Counted from the stretch's first letter, positions 1-8,139 are shown. The stretch: DNA of 12,535 nt from Euperipatoides rowelli (GCA_003024985.2 PXIH01S0014256.1); one strand, 5' to 3'. Numbers and translations: made by a program. Notes: generated by a model not told the origin, from the sequence alone.

Positions 1-61
1 TCCCCTATCCTATCATTCTGGTCATAACTATGTAGTTTTTTATGTATTTTGTTCAAACACA

Positions 62-84
62 GGGGGTGGGGGAGGGGGGTTGGG
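62..84 (+). other. G-quadruplex-capable G-run cluster
   Basis: Four G-runs of 5, 5, 6 and 3 bases are separated by loops of 1, 1 and 2 bases. This fits the standard G3+N1-7 pattern with very short loops, which normally favours a stable parallel quadruplex. It stands out because the surrounding sequence is strongly AT-rich. A C-rich run follows near 100-107 and could also pair with part of it. No gene start lies nearby, so a regulatory role is not shown. Confidence 0.75.
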
Positions 85-194
85 ACCACAGACTCATCCA
101 CCCCCTTCAATTTGAGGGAACTGTTTTCATAATAACTTTTATTTTTAGTTAATTACCTAAATAAAATTTAAAAAAAAAATATTTTTTTTTTCTA

Positions 195-265
195 ACGGCT
201 TCCTGACATCTGGGATCTCGACGATCGCCGGCCAGTTGACCTGGCTCTACCGACACTGTATATAT
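195..265. other. GC-rich islet of unknown origin
   Basis: A stretch of about 70 bases is far richer in G and C than its neighbours. It is flanked on the left by T-runs (about 170-192) and on the right by AT-rich sequence. On the minus strand it reads out into a run of A, as the 3' end of a retroposed sequence would. I do not recognise it. It may be part of a SINE or another repeat, and the open minus-strand frame across it is not convincing as a protein. Confidence 0.3.
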
Positions 266-377
266 ACGTGCACACATAATCTTATTAGTTTTTCTTTTCT
301 GACTAATATTTTTTTTTATTTTTTTGCGAAAAAAAAACAACAACTGGATTTCTTTTAAAATATTATATCTTTTTGCT

Positions 378-460
378 GATATCTTGGTGGAGCAGTTGCA
401 AAGAAGGAAGACTGTCAACCTAGACATTGTCTGTTGAGTCGGTTCGAATCCCACTGTGGG
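378..460 (+). mobile_element. Degenerate tRNA-like SINE head
   Basis: A perfect pol III B-box, GGTTCGAATCC, lies at 441-451, and an A-box-like sequence, TGGTGGAGCAGT (about 11 of 12 consensus positions), lies at 385-396. The T-arm has a canonical seven-base loop with mostly paired stems. The spacing of about 56 bases is on the long side and fits a class II tRNA-like head. The acceptor arms do not pair, so this is not a functional tRNA. On the minus strand the B-box translates as the VGFEPT string that often appears in spurious protein predictions over SINEs. A short palindrome, ACGTTA-TG-TAACGT, follows at 466-479. The 3' limit of the element is unclear. Confidence 0.5.
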
Positions 461-465
461 CATGG

Positions 466-1130
466 ACGTTATGTAACGTTTATAAAGAAAACAAAATCCT
501 GTTTACTTTTATAAAAAAATATTTTTTATATAAAATAAAAGCAAAACTATTAAAGTCTGAACAGGGTTGAAATACTAGTTTACTGAAATCTACATGGAAA
601 TGATTGAAATTTAATGTATATGCAATCAATATTTTACACCTTAATAATGTAAACAAGTTGGACAAATCACTTTTTTTTTTGTTCCATAATTGAATGAAAT
701 AAAATACCATATCATTTATTTACATGAACAATTTTTTTAAAAATAATAATTATATTCTCAGATGTTGCTATGACAGCAGACTTTACCTTCAAGTTTTATT
801 AGTTTCCGTTTTACTGTGATTATTTTTGATCTAAACTATTATTATTTTTTGCACAAAATATATAGTCTTTTAAAAAATTTTAATGAGTTTAAATTGTCAT
901 TAAAATCCTTAATGAACACTTGCTATTTTACTTTATTCAATTTTTCATAATTTTTTTTAATGCATCAAAGTTCATACATACAGTGTATAAAGTCTCAGTT
1001 AAATGTGTTATAGCATTAATCTATCTACATTCATTACATCACTCAAACACAGATTTAATCTAACACAATATAGACTTGTAGAGGAATGCGTATTTAGATT
1101 TGTCTAATAAGCCTCATACCTCAATATTTC
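466..1130. other. AT-rich stretch without a gene
   Basis: Apart from the 14-base palindrome at 466-479 directly after the SINE-like head, this region holds A/T homopolymers and unstructured AT-rich sequence. The minus-strand open frame at 480-710 is low-complexity (Phe, Leu, Lys, Ile, Asn) as expected by chance in such DNA. I see no conserved motif. Confidence 0.5.
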
Positions 1131-1139
1131 TCTTAGAAG

Positions 1140-1512
1140 ATTTAGCTGATAGAGGGTACATCCAAGGGTTGCAGAAAGGGAATTGTCCCCTAGATTTGGG
1201 TGATAACTGTGAATATATAGAATAAGCACATCACAGACAAACCATTAACAATCCATGTTGTCCCTTGCTGCCTTGCATAGTTAGGTGTTGGATAACCAAA
1301 GCTTATAACTCTGGGTCTTACCAACACATCTATCCAGTGTGGTTAGTTATGGCCAGTACCCCCTAGATAATACCATGAAAATATAACTAAATAAATGGCT
1401 TTAACTCCCTGGAGGCCTGAATGACAACAGTTAAGACAGAGATAGGGAGTGCATGATGGCAGAGGATGCTTAGAATCCCCAGGTGTGTCTAGGATCTCAT
1501 ACGATGCTGACA
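1140..1512 (+). mobile_element. Probable 5' leader of the LINE carrying the endonuclease fragment
   Basis: Base composition rises in GC compared with both flanks and stays so up to the endonuclease-like reading that starts at about 1501-1513. The two appear contiguous, which suggests that this is the 5' leader or N-terminal part of the same non-LTR element. The minus-strand open frame at 1343-1552 overlaps it and is probably a shadow. I see no protein domain in the leader. The left limit is a compositional estimate. This is inference from contiguity, not a recognised sequence. Confidence 0.4.
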
Positions 1513-1807
1513 TTATGTACATATAATTGTCAAACTCTTTCAAGTGAAGCAATGCTACAAGAGATAGAAGGAAGACTGTGTAAAATCAAATGGGAAATTG
1601 TAGGAATAAACTGAAGAACAAATATAACACAAGAATTAATATATATTCTACTACCGAGGAAATACATCTGGATGGATGGTGTTGGAATTATTATCCACAA
1701 GAGATTAAAGAATAGTATTATAGAGATAGAAAGGTGTGTCTGATAGAGTATCCAAGTTTGTCATTATAAATGCATGTTATGTAATCAAGCTAAACTCATA
1801 TTTATAA
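1501..1807 (+). pseudogene. N-terminal APE-type endonuclease fragment of a LINE (RTE-like)
   Basis: The frame starting at 1501 reads LTLCTYNCQTLSSEAML, then a block ending KIKWEIVGIN, then GVGIIIHKRLKNSIIE; a +1 shift at about 1736 continues as VSDRVSKFVIINACYV. This order (T[YW]N..TL, KWDI[IV]G[IL], GVGF..[NH]K, [SD]RV) is the N-terminal half of the Mg-dependent AP-endonuclease-like domain that nicks target DNA in RTE-related LINEs. Damage: the usual Glu after VGI is lost at a TGA (1612-1614), two stops follow at 1741-1746 unless the frame shifts, and a TAA ends the reading at 1805. The C-terminal half with the catalytic Asp/His residues is absent. It is a dead fragment on the same strand as the RT copies downstream, but it looks like a different clade. 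The assignment to endonuclease is fairly secure; the RTE label is less so. Confidence 0.6.
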
Positions 1808-1920
1808 ATAATGAAACTAATAATATTAAAAATGAAATTATCGAGAATGGTTAATTCATTGAGGCACTGGTGTGCAAAGTTCAAACCAGTAATGGCTGAC
1901 GATAGGCTGATTCTGATTGT

Positions 1921-2115
1921 TTGAATTTAAAAGCTGATGAATATACCACTAATTATAATTATCAACTCTTTAGTGAAATTAATGGAATGGTTGACATCAA
2001 GAGGATCAAAAGTGTGTACTTTCCTGAAAACATGAGGTATATTGGACTAATTTTTGAAACTGCAAACAATGTGAAGAAATTCAAATCCATGGTGAGTAGG
2101 ATACAAAATGGATAA
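1921..2115 (+). pseudogene. Short open frame, possible LINE ORF1 RNA-binding fragment
   Basis: A 64-codon reading begins at a TTG, so its start is arbitrary. Its second half contains INGMVDIKRIKSVYFPEN, then MRYIGLIFETANNVKKF. The alternation of strand-like hydrophobic segments with an F.ET...KKF block resembles the last strands and helix of an RRM-type fold, as found in ORF1 proteins of Tx1/L1-like LINEs. No zinc knuckle follows. It lies between the endonuclease fragment and the ORF2 linker fragment, which is not the normal LINE order, so this stretch is probably a mosaic of separate insertions. It could also be a chance open frame; I have no secure homologue. Confidence 0.3.
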
Positions 2116-2286
2116 GTAGTATTATAAAGAATGAGTTACAGAATCCCAAATGGTATCTGGACGGATTCATTGGCTACAGGATGAGATTGACAGAAAATTG
2201 ATGTTATTATTTGGAACAATTTTGCAGAATGTAGAAATGAAAAAAAAAATGTAAACATTATTATGTAACAATATTTAAGTACCGTC

Positions 2287-2987
2287 AAATGTAATCAATT
2301 TAGAGCAGCATTGAAGGTAGGAAAATTTATTGAGAAAGTTCCCCATATTGATAAATTAAGTGATAAATGGGTATTAATATTTTTGCACTATCGCTATTAT
2401 CTTGTTCACATTGCTAACTATCATATTCTTATGTCTAATTGGATAAATTTGACTTATAGTATTTATCTTTTTACAATACAAAATTATTGCATCTGTATTT
2501 GTCATCATACTCTCAGCATATTCCAGCTTTGTTTTGATGCAAATGATATCCTATTCAATTTGCAAAAGATTGAATGGGATATCATTTGCATCAAAACAAA
2601 GCTGGAATATGCTGAGAGTATGATGACAAATACGGATGCAATAATTTTGTATTGTAAAAAGAGAAAAACTGTGATTCAAATTTATGCAATTAGACATAAG
2701 AATGTGATAATTAGCAATGTGAACGAGATAATAGCAATAGTGCAAAAATATTACATGAAAATGGCTGTAAAAAAAGTGTAGAAGTTTTTATGAGGAATAT
2801 ATTTCATTGAAATCTAAAGCAGATTAGACCTTATGGCTTGGTGTGAATCGAAGAGACTCCATTGGCACCAGATAGGCAAGAAAAGTTAAATAAAAGCTTT
2901 GAAGCAAATGAAATACAAAGAGCAATATATAGTGTAGCGTACCCCAGAATGGGTTGTAAAGGCATTAAATACTATACATTATACATT
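2287..2987 (+). pseudogene. LINE ORF2 linker (pre-RT) fragment, split by an inverted duplication
   Basis: Three pieces read like the region between endonuclease and reverse transcriptase in L1/Tx1-like ORF2. The first (about 2287-2370) reads QFRAALKVGKFIEKVPHI, then DKLSDKW. The second (from about 2566) begins KIEWDIICIKTKLEYAES and runs to KYYMKM, with the Trp and Lys spacing typical of this linker. The third (2850-2987) reads EKLNKSFEANEIQRAIYS and then MGCKGIKYY, corresponding to the 'EI..AI....SPG.DGI' block that opens the RT domain. The first and second pieces are separated by an antisense copy of the second, which makes a 156-codon frame (2311-2781) that is partly artefact. A TAG-terminated frame at 2781 and frame changes before 2850 show decay. 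Similarity stops near 2987, where an unrelated insert begins. Confidence 0.45.
2375..2753. repeat. Large foldback: 185-bp inverted repeat with a 9-nt spacer
   Basis: The left arm (2375-2559) is the reverse complement of the right arm (2569-2753), with about a dozen mismatches counted by eye (roughly 93% identity) and a 9-nt loop at 2560-2568. The right arm is in sense orientation relative to the LINE linker (KIEWDIICIKTK reading); the left arm is an antisense copy inserted into it. An RNA from either strand would form a long, nearly perfect duplex. The same peptide (HTLSIFQLCFDAND) is readable on both strands, which explains paired open frames on + and -. Likely origin: snap-back or template switching during reverse transcription or repair. 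The mismatches are scattered, so the arms have diverged since formation. Confidence 0.9.
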
Positions 2988-3613
2988 AATTAATAATTTC
3001 TCCAGTTCTCCACTTCTACAACAGAGACAATCATTGCTAAGAAACAAAAGAACTATTCAATTATTCATTCTATTCAAAAATTATATGTTCTCAGCAAACT
3101 GTTTCCTGATTCTTCCTATAGATCGATCCATTCTCTACTTACAGGAATTATAACCAGATTGTATACTAAAGGAATATGATGTAGTATAATTATTTAACCA
3201 TAATATGTCAGTAATTTGGATCTTCTTTATTGTTCTAAATAGTTACAGAAATGGTAACAAAGGTCTAGAACCGGACTCTTCACCTCAACCTTCTGGACCT
3301 GTATTCCAATCTATACTACGTGGACCTGTCTTTCAGTCTACACCTGTGATGAAAGTCACCCTTCTCCCCAAGGCTCTGGTAAGAACTTGTTATCGACCGT
3401 CTATAGAACAGGCCACAATATATTCATTCCCTGTCTACAATAAATGTTTCTAGATAACTTATTTTAGTATTAAGTCTTTATTCTAACCATTTCTCTTTCA
3501 GCTACATCCCTCTTCCCTCTTTGTTTATAGCCCTAGACCACCCCTCCCCACAGTTCCTTACATCTGTCTTGCATAGTCTAGTAATAAAATATAATAATAA
3601 TTATTCCAATTTC
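2988..3613 (+). other. Unrelated insert interrupting the LINE; intron-like splice signals
   Basis: This segment is more pyrimidine-rich and less A-rich than the LINE DNA on either side and shows no RT similarity. An open frame at 3205-3453 contains a small internal repeat (SGPVFQSI, RGPVFQST), but I do not recognise a protein. At 3377-3384 a good 5' splice-site-like sequence, TG|GTAAGA, is followed by TTCTAACC at 3481-3488 and a pyrimidine tract ending in CAG at 3501. This would make a 123-base intron (3379-3501) with a strong branch-point-like CTAAC. It could be a stray exon/intron fragment, part of an LTR element or chance. I found no clear TG...CA termini with a target duplication. Confidence 0.35.
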
Positions 3614-4468
3614 ATGCCTAGGTACTATAATAGTTTGAAGAGTAATGCATCACCAGGGCTTGATGGTGTACCGGAGTTTTGTTATAAAAGACTCAGTAAA
3701 TATTTAAAAAAGCCTTTAAGCAATTGGATGAATTGTATATCAGATCCAGGGAAGAAGAAAAATGAGTGCTCTATGCAGAATATTGCTCTGTTGATACCAA
3801 TAATTAAAGAGGGACATAATTTAATACCGGTTGAAATTGAAAAATTGAGACCGATAGCATTAATAAACCAGGATTTCAAGATATTGGCGATGATTTTCTA
3901 TGAGAATATATCAGAAATGGTTAGTGATGTGATACCAGCAGAAATTACCAGCATTAAGTATCAAGGAATTAGTGTTGCAATATGGCTTCATAAACTAGCT
4001 TTCAATTGTAGACATGATGAATTGAATAAATCACCAATTTGATTAAGGATAGATATTAAAAAAGCTTTTGACACTGACAACATGAAGTACCGGTATCTGA
4101 AAAGGATAATTGGCAAATACTTTGGCTGGAATAGGACAATACAAACAATAGTAGATGTTATGATGCAGAGGCACATTGTAGTAATGATTCAGAATCGACT
4201 AAGTGAGATGCAATGGTTCATAATGGAATTTTACAGGGATCTCCATTAATCACATTATTGTATGGTGTTTATATAATGTAATTGGTGTAGGATTTTAAGA
4301 GATATCTCATGGGCAATAAACTAAGTGAATTTGTAAAAAGATTGAAAATTTTGATATATTGCGACGACATGTCCATATTTTGCAATGACTTGGAAGATGT
4401 GAGAATGGCCTTGAAAATTGTGAAGCATTTTCAAGATATGACTGGAATAGAGAAAAGTTGTAAGCTTT
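3614..4468 (+). pseudogene. Reverse transcriptase fingers and palm, copy 1 (YCDD)
   Basis: The reading opens with NASPGLDGVPEFCYKRL (the 'SPG.DG...FYK' block), then NIALLIPIIKEG and LRPIALINQDFKILAMIF, the standard RT fingers of LINEs. A TGA at 4040 interrupts it, and the same frame resumes as LRIDIKKAFDT, motif A with its Asp at 4052-4054. A frameshift at about 4215 leads to VHNGILQGSPLITLLYGVYI (motif B). Stops follow, and another frame gives LKILIYCDDMSIFCNDL, motif C at 4357-4368. The catalytic Asp triad is thus visible across three frame segments, although the gene is broken. The open frame at 3521 begins upstream in the insert, so its annotated start is not biological. The protein would copy element RNA at a nicked chromosomal site. 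Confidence 0.85.
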
Positions 4469-4472
4469 AGAT

Positions 4473-4970
4473 TTGAAGAAAGGAATGATAATTAAAAGTG
4501 ATCATTTGAATATGATTCATGGTAAAATCTTAGGAATATTTTTTGGGAAGGGAAGTGAGTTAAGAAATGGCAAATTAATTGAATCGAAGATACAAAATAT
4601 ATGTAGGACATTGTCGATGAGAAGATTATATTATACGAGCATTACATCGAGGACTATTTTGATCAATAGGGTAATATTACCTCAGCTGGATTACATAGTG
4701 GCCACTACAATGATGAAGAGGAAGGACATAAGTAAATTAAAAAGTATATTCATGAAATTCATCTTCAATAGCAAAAGATATAAAATATCTCATGATAAAG
4801 CATGTTATGACTTGGATGATGGTGGGATAGCGCTAATTGATTGTGCAGTACTATATAGTGTTGATGCAGTGAATAGTATGGCAAAGTTTCTGCAAAGTCA
4901 AAAAATCACGAATCTGCTTTGGATGATAGAGAATTTAGCCATGAAGGATCTGTCAGTTAGAAAGATTTAA
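4473..4970 (+). pseudogene. RT thumb and connection, copy 1
   Basis: The frame holds HGKILGIFFGKGSELRNG, then RRLYYTSITSRTILINRV and ILPQLDYIVATTMMKR. This is the thumb pattern of LINE RTs: a 'K.LG[I/V].[F/L]' strand, 'R.L...GR..LIN..ILP.L.Y'. It continues with DKACYDLDDGGIALIDCAV, the 'K.C....GG[I/L].[L/I]ID' block typical of the connection region. The first Met is internal to the ancestral protein and is not a true start; the RT reading enters after a TAG at about 4468-4470. Equivalent blocks occur in copy 2 (HENILGIQF, KACYLIKKDDFQLLNL) and copy 3 (HGKILGLNF, KGGLGIIDI), which shows that the three copies are related. Confidence 0.75.
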
Positions 4971-5450
4971 AGCTATTATATGGTGATGTATTTGAATAAT
5001 CAAAAGCCGGAACAGATATCAAAGTATAGGAGATATTATAATGAAATGAAAAGTAAAAGTGATGTGTATAAGAATCTCGGAAGTGGCAGAACATTAAATT
5101 GAAGGAGTTATTAAAATTGAAATGTTCACCGGGCCATCAGAAATTTTCTATCAAAACATGTTAGCACATAGAAATTTGTGGAGGGGGAGGTTCATAGAAT
5201 GTGAATATGGATGTGATCAGGTGGAAACACATTAACATATTTTTAAGGAATGTAAAATGGCAAGATATGTGATTGAATTGGCATTTGGCAAATGAATAGG
5301 AGGAATCAGACAAAGCTGAGCATGACCGAATCATTATATCATGACATATATAAGCATATATCAACAGTATACATGAAGTGGCTGATCACTATTTTGCTGG
5401 TGGTATGGAAAAGGAGATGCATTAGAATCTTTGAGGATACATGTGTGGGC
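4971..5450 (+). pseudogene. ORF2 C-terminus with zinc-binding motif, copy 1
   Basis: After a TAA at 4968 the frames continue with SKYRRYYNEMKSKSDVYKN, then a Cys/His cluster from about 5200: CEYGCDQVETH, a TAA, then HIFKECK. This is the C..C...ET..H.F..C pattern of the reverse-transcriptase-associated zinc-binding domain (zf-RVT type) at the C-terminus of L1/Tx1-like ORF2. It ends with LVVWKRRCIRIFE near 5397-5436, matching FSVWKYRCHCVF of copy 2. The stop inside the zinc motif and frame changes around 5098-5155 show it is dead. Confidence 0.65.
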
Positions 5451-5750
5451 CTTAACAAACTTTAAATGCTATAATGGAAGACAAATTCATAAGGTATTAC
5501 CGGTATCAAATATATAGCATAGAGTGGATGAAGTTACATTGGCCAATGGACATTATGGTGAATTATATGAATTTGAGACTGATGGTCTTGTATATTAATA
5601 GTGTCTAAAGGGCTTAGAGATCTAGTGATGATATATGGCCTGTACGATGACTGAGTGTGACATAAAGACGTTTGCTAGTTATTGAGCATTTTTAACTTAA
5701 TTTAATTATAGATATGTTTTTATTGTTTTAATAAAGAAATAAAAAAAAAA
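5451..5750 (+). other. 3' untranslated tail of LINE copy 1 with poly(A) signal
   Basis: No further domain is visible after the VWKRRC block. The tail becomes increasingly AT-rich and finishes with AATAAAG at about 5731 and an A-run at 5742-5750, as expected for a polyadenylated LINE transcript. Another A-rich run follows at 5757-5765. The 3' tail of copy 2 has a similar ending (ATAAATAAAAAAAATAAA). Confidence 0.55.
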
Positions 5751-5765
5751 GGTTTTTAAAAAAAT

Positions 5766-6210
5766 AATGGAACTAAAAATATACAGGCTAGCATATCATT
5801 CAACCATTGTTCTTTTCAATATAACAATGAATTGTAGCAAGAGAAAAATGGGCCTAACTATTTCAAGCTTTCAACTCTATAAAATCTCTAGGTAGCAGGA
5901 GCAGAGGATGGGTTTACAAGATGCATCCCCACCAAGGTCTGTACGATCATAACCTGGAAAAGTTAGTAGTATTTATGCTTTACCGGCTTGAAATAAAAAT
6001 CTAACATCCTATTCTTGCTAAATATAAATGTGAATGAATAAAATACCCCTTATTTAATGTAATAAAAATAACCTATGGATGTACTGGAATAGCAGGTACA
6101 AAGATATAGAAAGAGAAAATTGAGGATCCATCCCAAACAAAAATACATATAAAATACAGTAGGGACTTGTAAATAAATGCAAAGTATATTGTGTAATGAC
6201 AAAACAACAC
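5766..6210. other. Intergenic AT-rich stretch
   Basis: I see no gene, tRNA-like box or convincing repeat here. A slightly GC-richer patch at about 5890-5960 has no recognised identity. The minus-strand open frame at 6050-6235 overlaps the left arm of the hairpin at 6211 and lacks any protein motif. Confidence 0.4.
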
Positions 6211-6331
6211 TTAAAGGAGGATCAAGATACCACAAGAATTGGTATATAGATTATAGGTACTCTATAATATCAAATGTAAAGAGGTAACAACTGTATATAC
6301 CAATTCTTGTGGTATCTTGATCCTCCTTTAA
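6211..6331. mobile_element. Perfect 38-bp inverted repeat with TTAA ends, candidate MITE
   Basis: The left arm (6211-6248) and right arm (6294-6331) are perfect reverse complements, separated by 45 bases. Both outer ends are TTAA, the target site duplicated by piggyBac-type transposases. Counting TTAA as target duplication leaves a 113-bp element with 34-bp terminal inverted repeats beginning AGGAGGATCAAGATACC. The loop contains a second small hairpin, ATTATAG-GTACT-CTATAAT (6250-6268). The absence of any mismatch suggests recent formation. The termini do not start with the CCC usual for piggyBac, so an origin by simple inverted duplication remains possible. Confidence 0.65.
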
Positions 6332-7105
6332 AACCTACCGTGCACATATCTAATGAAATAAGGTTTTGATGACAGGGCCCAAAGATGGTAAAAACAGTAC
6401 TAACAAATTTATTAAAAATATATTAAAAATTATTAATATTGAAACATATTAATATGGATATTGCTCAATATGTACAGAAATTATTAAAAAAAACAACTTA
6501 CTGAAATTTTCATGAGGGGAAGGAAATGGTCAGGACTTGATTGAAGTTTCCTCAAGAAGATCTTCAGACTTTGTAGGCAGGCAAGAAGTTAAAGTTAATC
6601 AAAATGTGAAGCAGAAACTCTTCAGAATCACAAAGGTGTAGATAAAAAAAGCAGGGATCGAAACGTAAAATTTGACTAATGGGAATGGCATTTAAATTTT
6701 TTTGTGAAACCAAAAAAAAAAAAAAGCTTAGCAAAATATTTTTTTTTTTTCGTGTCAAAATGTCCTTACAAAAAAAATAAAAATTTGCCCCTCCCCTGAA
6801 TTTTTTTTGGTAAATGCTTTGGGTCTGTCGGCAATGAATACTAATATCAACTGTCATGACAAAAACACTATCTTAACTGCATCACATGCTTTAAAAGAAA
6901 CATTAATAAAAGGAATTTGAAATAAATAAGCAATAAATTTAATAGTACTTAAACTTTAAGTGATATCAATGATGGAGAAATGAATCCTATTATTGATATT
7001 ATCCTAAATATTTATCTTTAAAGTCCAAAATCAATTCACTGACACAATCCTGAATGATTGCAAGCAATGACCACGTTAAACATGAAACAAATTATAAAAC
7101 AGATA
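6332..7105. other. AT-rich intergenic stretch with homopolymers
   Basis: Runs of A (about 6712-6725) and T (about 6740-6750) and repeated TATTAAAAAT-like words (6410-6440) dominate. An open minus-strand frame at 6564-6857 crosses the homopolymers and reads as Phe/Leu/Lys-rich low complexity. On the minus strand GTTTCGATCCC (about 6656-6666) recalls a pol III B-box, but I find no matching A-box, so I do not call a SINE here. Confidence 0.4.
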
Positions 7106-7107
7106 CA

Positions 7108-7260
7108 GCTCCAGTGGTCTAGGCTGCTGCTGCGGGACATAGTGCATATATGGTGGTCAAGGGTTTGATCCCCAGGCAGCCCCAGTCTGGAAAGCAATAA
7201 ATTTTCTTTCCATGCTGGTACACACCGGTGATTTTTTCTATTTTTATTCTTGTAGATTAA
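7108..7260 (+). mobile_element. tRNA-like SINE head with hairpin tail
   Basis: An A-box-like TGGTCTAGGCTG (11 of 12 consensus positions) lies at 7115-7126 and a B-box-like GGGTTTGATCC at 7161-7171. The 46-base spacing matches a class I tRNA. The T-arm folds (GGG-TTTGATC-CCC), but the acceptor ends do not pair. Immediately downstream, 7182-7194 and 7206-7218 form an 11-of-13 hairpin, and CACCGGTG at 7222-7230 is palindromic. Sequence then becomes T-rich. No long A-tail or target duplication is clear, although an 18-A run occurs at 7504-7521. It is not obviously the same family as the head at 378-460. Confidence 0.5.
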
Positions 7261-7740
7261 ACCATTCAACCATTAGAATTGGATTTATGGTAATAATACA
7301 AAGGAACTTTAACACGACTGATTCTATTGGACTCTCTGATTGTGAAGAATAGCGAAGAAATGCAACATTGTAGGCGGAAGAAATGAAGCCTATAAATTAT
7401 GATTTAGACTTATGATTTGTACATATGTAAATAAATTTGCCATATTTCAGCCTGGGGGGGTCAAGCATATTTAAAAACAAAATAAATTACAATTCAGAAA
7501 ATTAAAAAAAAAAAAAAAAAACTAGTTTATAGAGTCATAACGAAGTCGACTTTAATGCTAAAGAAAACTTGTTTCCACTTCGATTTTGCACCACTCTCTG
7601 TCTTTCTTTTTTTTTTAGACAGAAACACGGAATCATGTCAAACATTCAGAAAAATGCATCCAGCATTTTTCATGTTAATTAAGTTTGAATATTAGTTTTG
7701 CTTTTTGTCCAGTTATCAACCAGATTTTTTTTAAAGTGTA
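7261..7740. other. AT-rich intergenic stretch with A18 run
   Basis: The region contains a G7 run (7454-7460), an A18 homopolymer (7504-7521) and a T-run (about 7609-7618) followed by TAGACAG that mimics a 3' splice site. I see no coding motif. The A18 run could be the tail of a retroposed copy, but I could not find a matching target duplication by eye. Confidence 0.4.
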
Positions 7741-7750
7741 AATTTTTATT

Positions 7751-8083
7751 GTGTTTAGAAAAAAAAAATTGTATTACAATAAATTTACAAAATTAATGAT
7801 GGAGTTACAAACTGATACTTTAGTGTCTTGCTTTTTTGTTTTTAAAAAATATATCTCATCTCCTCTCCCAGAGGAGAATAGATGTATTCTTTATTGGTTA
7901 ATGGATGCAGTGGGTAGAAAACCTTTGTGTTTGAATTGTAAAGAAATAGGCCATCGATCAACTGAGTGCAAGAAAGCAAAAAATGCAGAAAGTATGATAC
8001 GGAGACATTGTAAGGAGTCGGTTCCATCGTACACTGGTTTGTTTAAAAACACAAAGAAGGTGAATGATAGTGAGGCAAATTAA
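7751..8083 (+). pseudogene. LINE ORF1 fragment with CCHC zinc knuckle
   Basis: The 110-codon frame contains GRKPLCLNCKEIGHRSTEC, a textbook CX2CX4HX4C knuckle with Cys at 7928, 7937 and 7967 and His at 7952. The preceding GR.PLCL context is typical of ORF1 nucleic-acid-binding proteins of Tx1/L1-like LINEs rather than retroviral gag. The knuckle would bind element RNA in the ribonucleoprotein. The N-terminal part upstream of about residue 30 is short and low-complexity, so the RRM half is missing or eroded. A frameshift around 8083-8140 separates it from the ORF1 tail in another frame. The start codon is not supported. Confidence 0.75.
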
Positions 8084-8139
8084 AAAGGAATTTATGCAGA
8101 TGATTTTATTCTAAAAAGAAGAATATGCATGAATAAATT

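Larger units (their letters stand above)
3614..5750 (+). mobile_element. LINE copy 1, 5'-truncated (L1/Tx1-like), RT to 3' tail
   Basis: This is a continuous non-LTR ORF2 relic in normal order: RT fingers/palm, motif A, motif B (ILQGSPL), motif C (YCDD), thumb, connection, C-terminal zinc-binding motif and the terminal VWK.RC block. It ends with AATAAAG and a short A-run at about 5731-5750. It is 5'-truncated at or just before the start of the RT domain. Multiple stops and at least two frameshifts make it non-coding. Presence of the C-terminal zinc-binding region and the RT style suggest the L1/Tx1 group; the exact clade needs a phylogeny. Confidence 0.8.

Noticed and set aside
149-463. Minus-strand 104-codon open frame beginning MPTVGFEPT
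   Set aside because: It is the antisense reading of the B-box of a SINE-like head and then runs through homopolymers; such frames are classic false genes.
2551-2745. Minus-strand 64-codon open frame as a separate gene
   Set aside because: It is the mirror reading of the right foldback arm; the same peptide appears on the + strand from the left arm.
6564-6857. Minus-strand 97-codon open frame
   Set aside because: It crosses A and T homopolymers and has a low-complexity composition with no motif.
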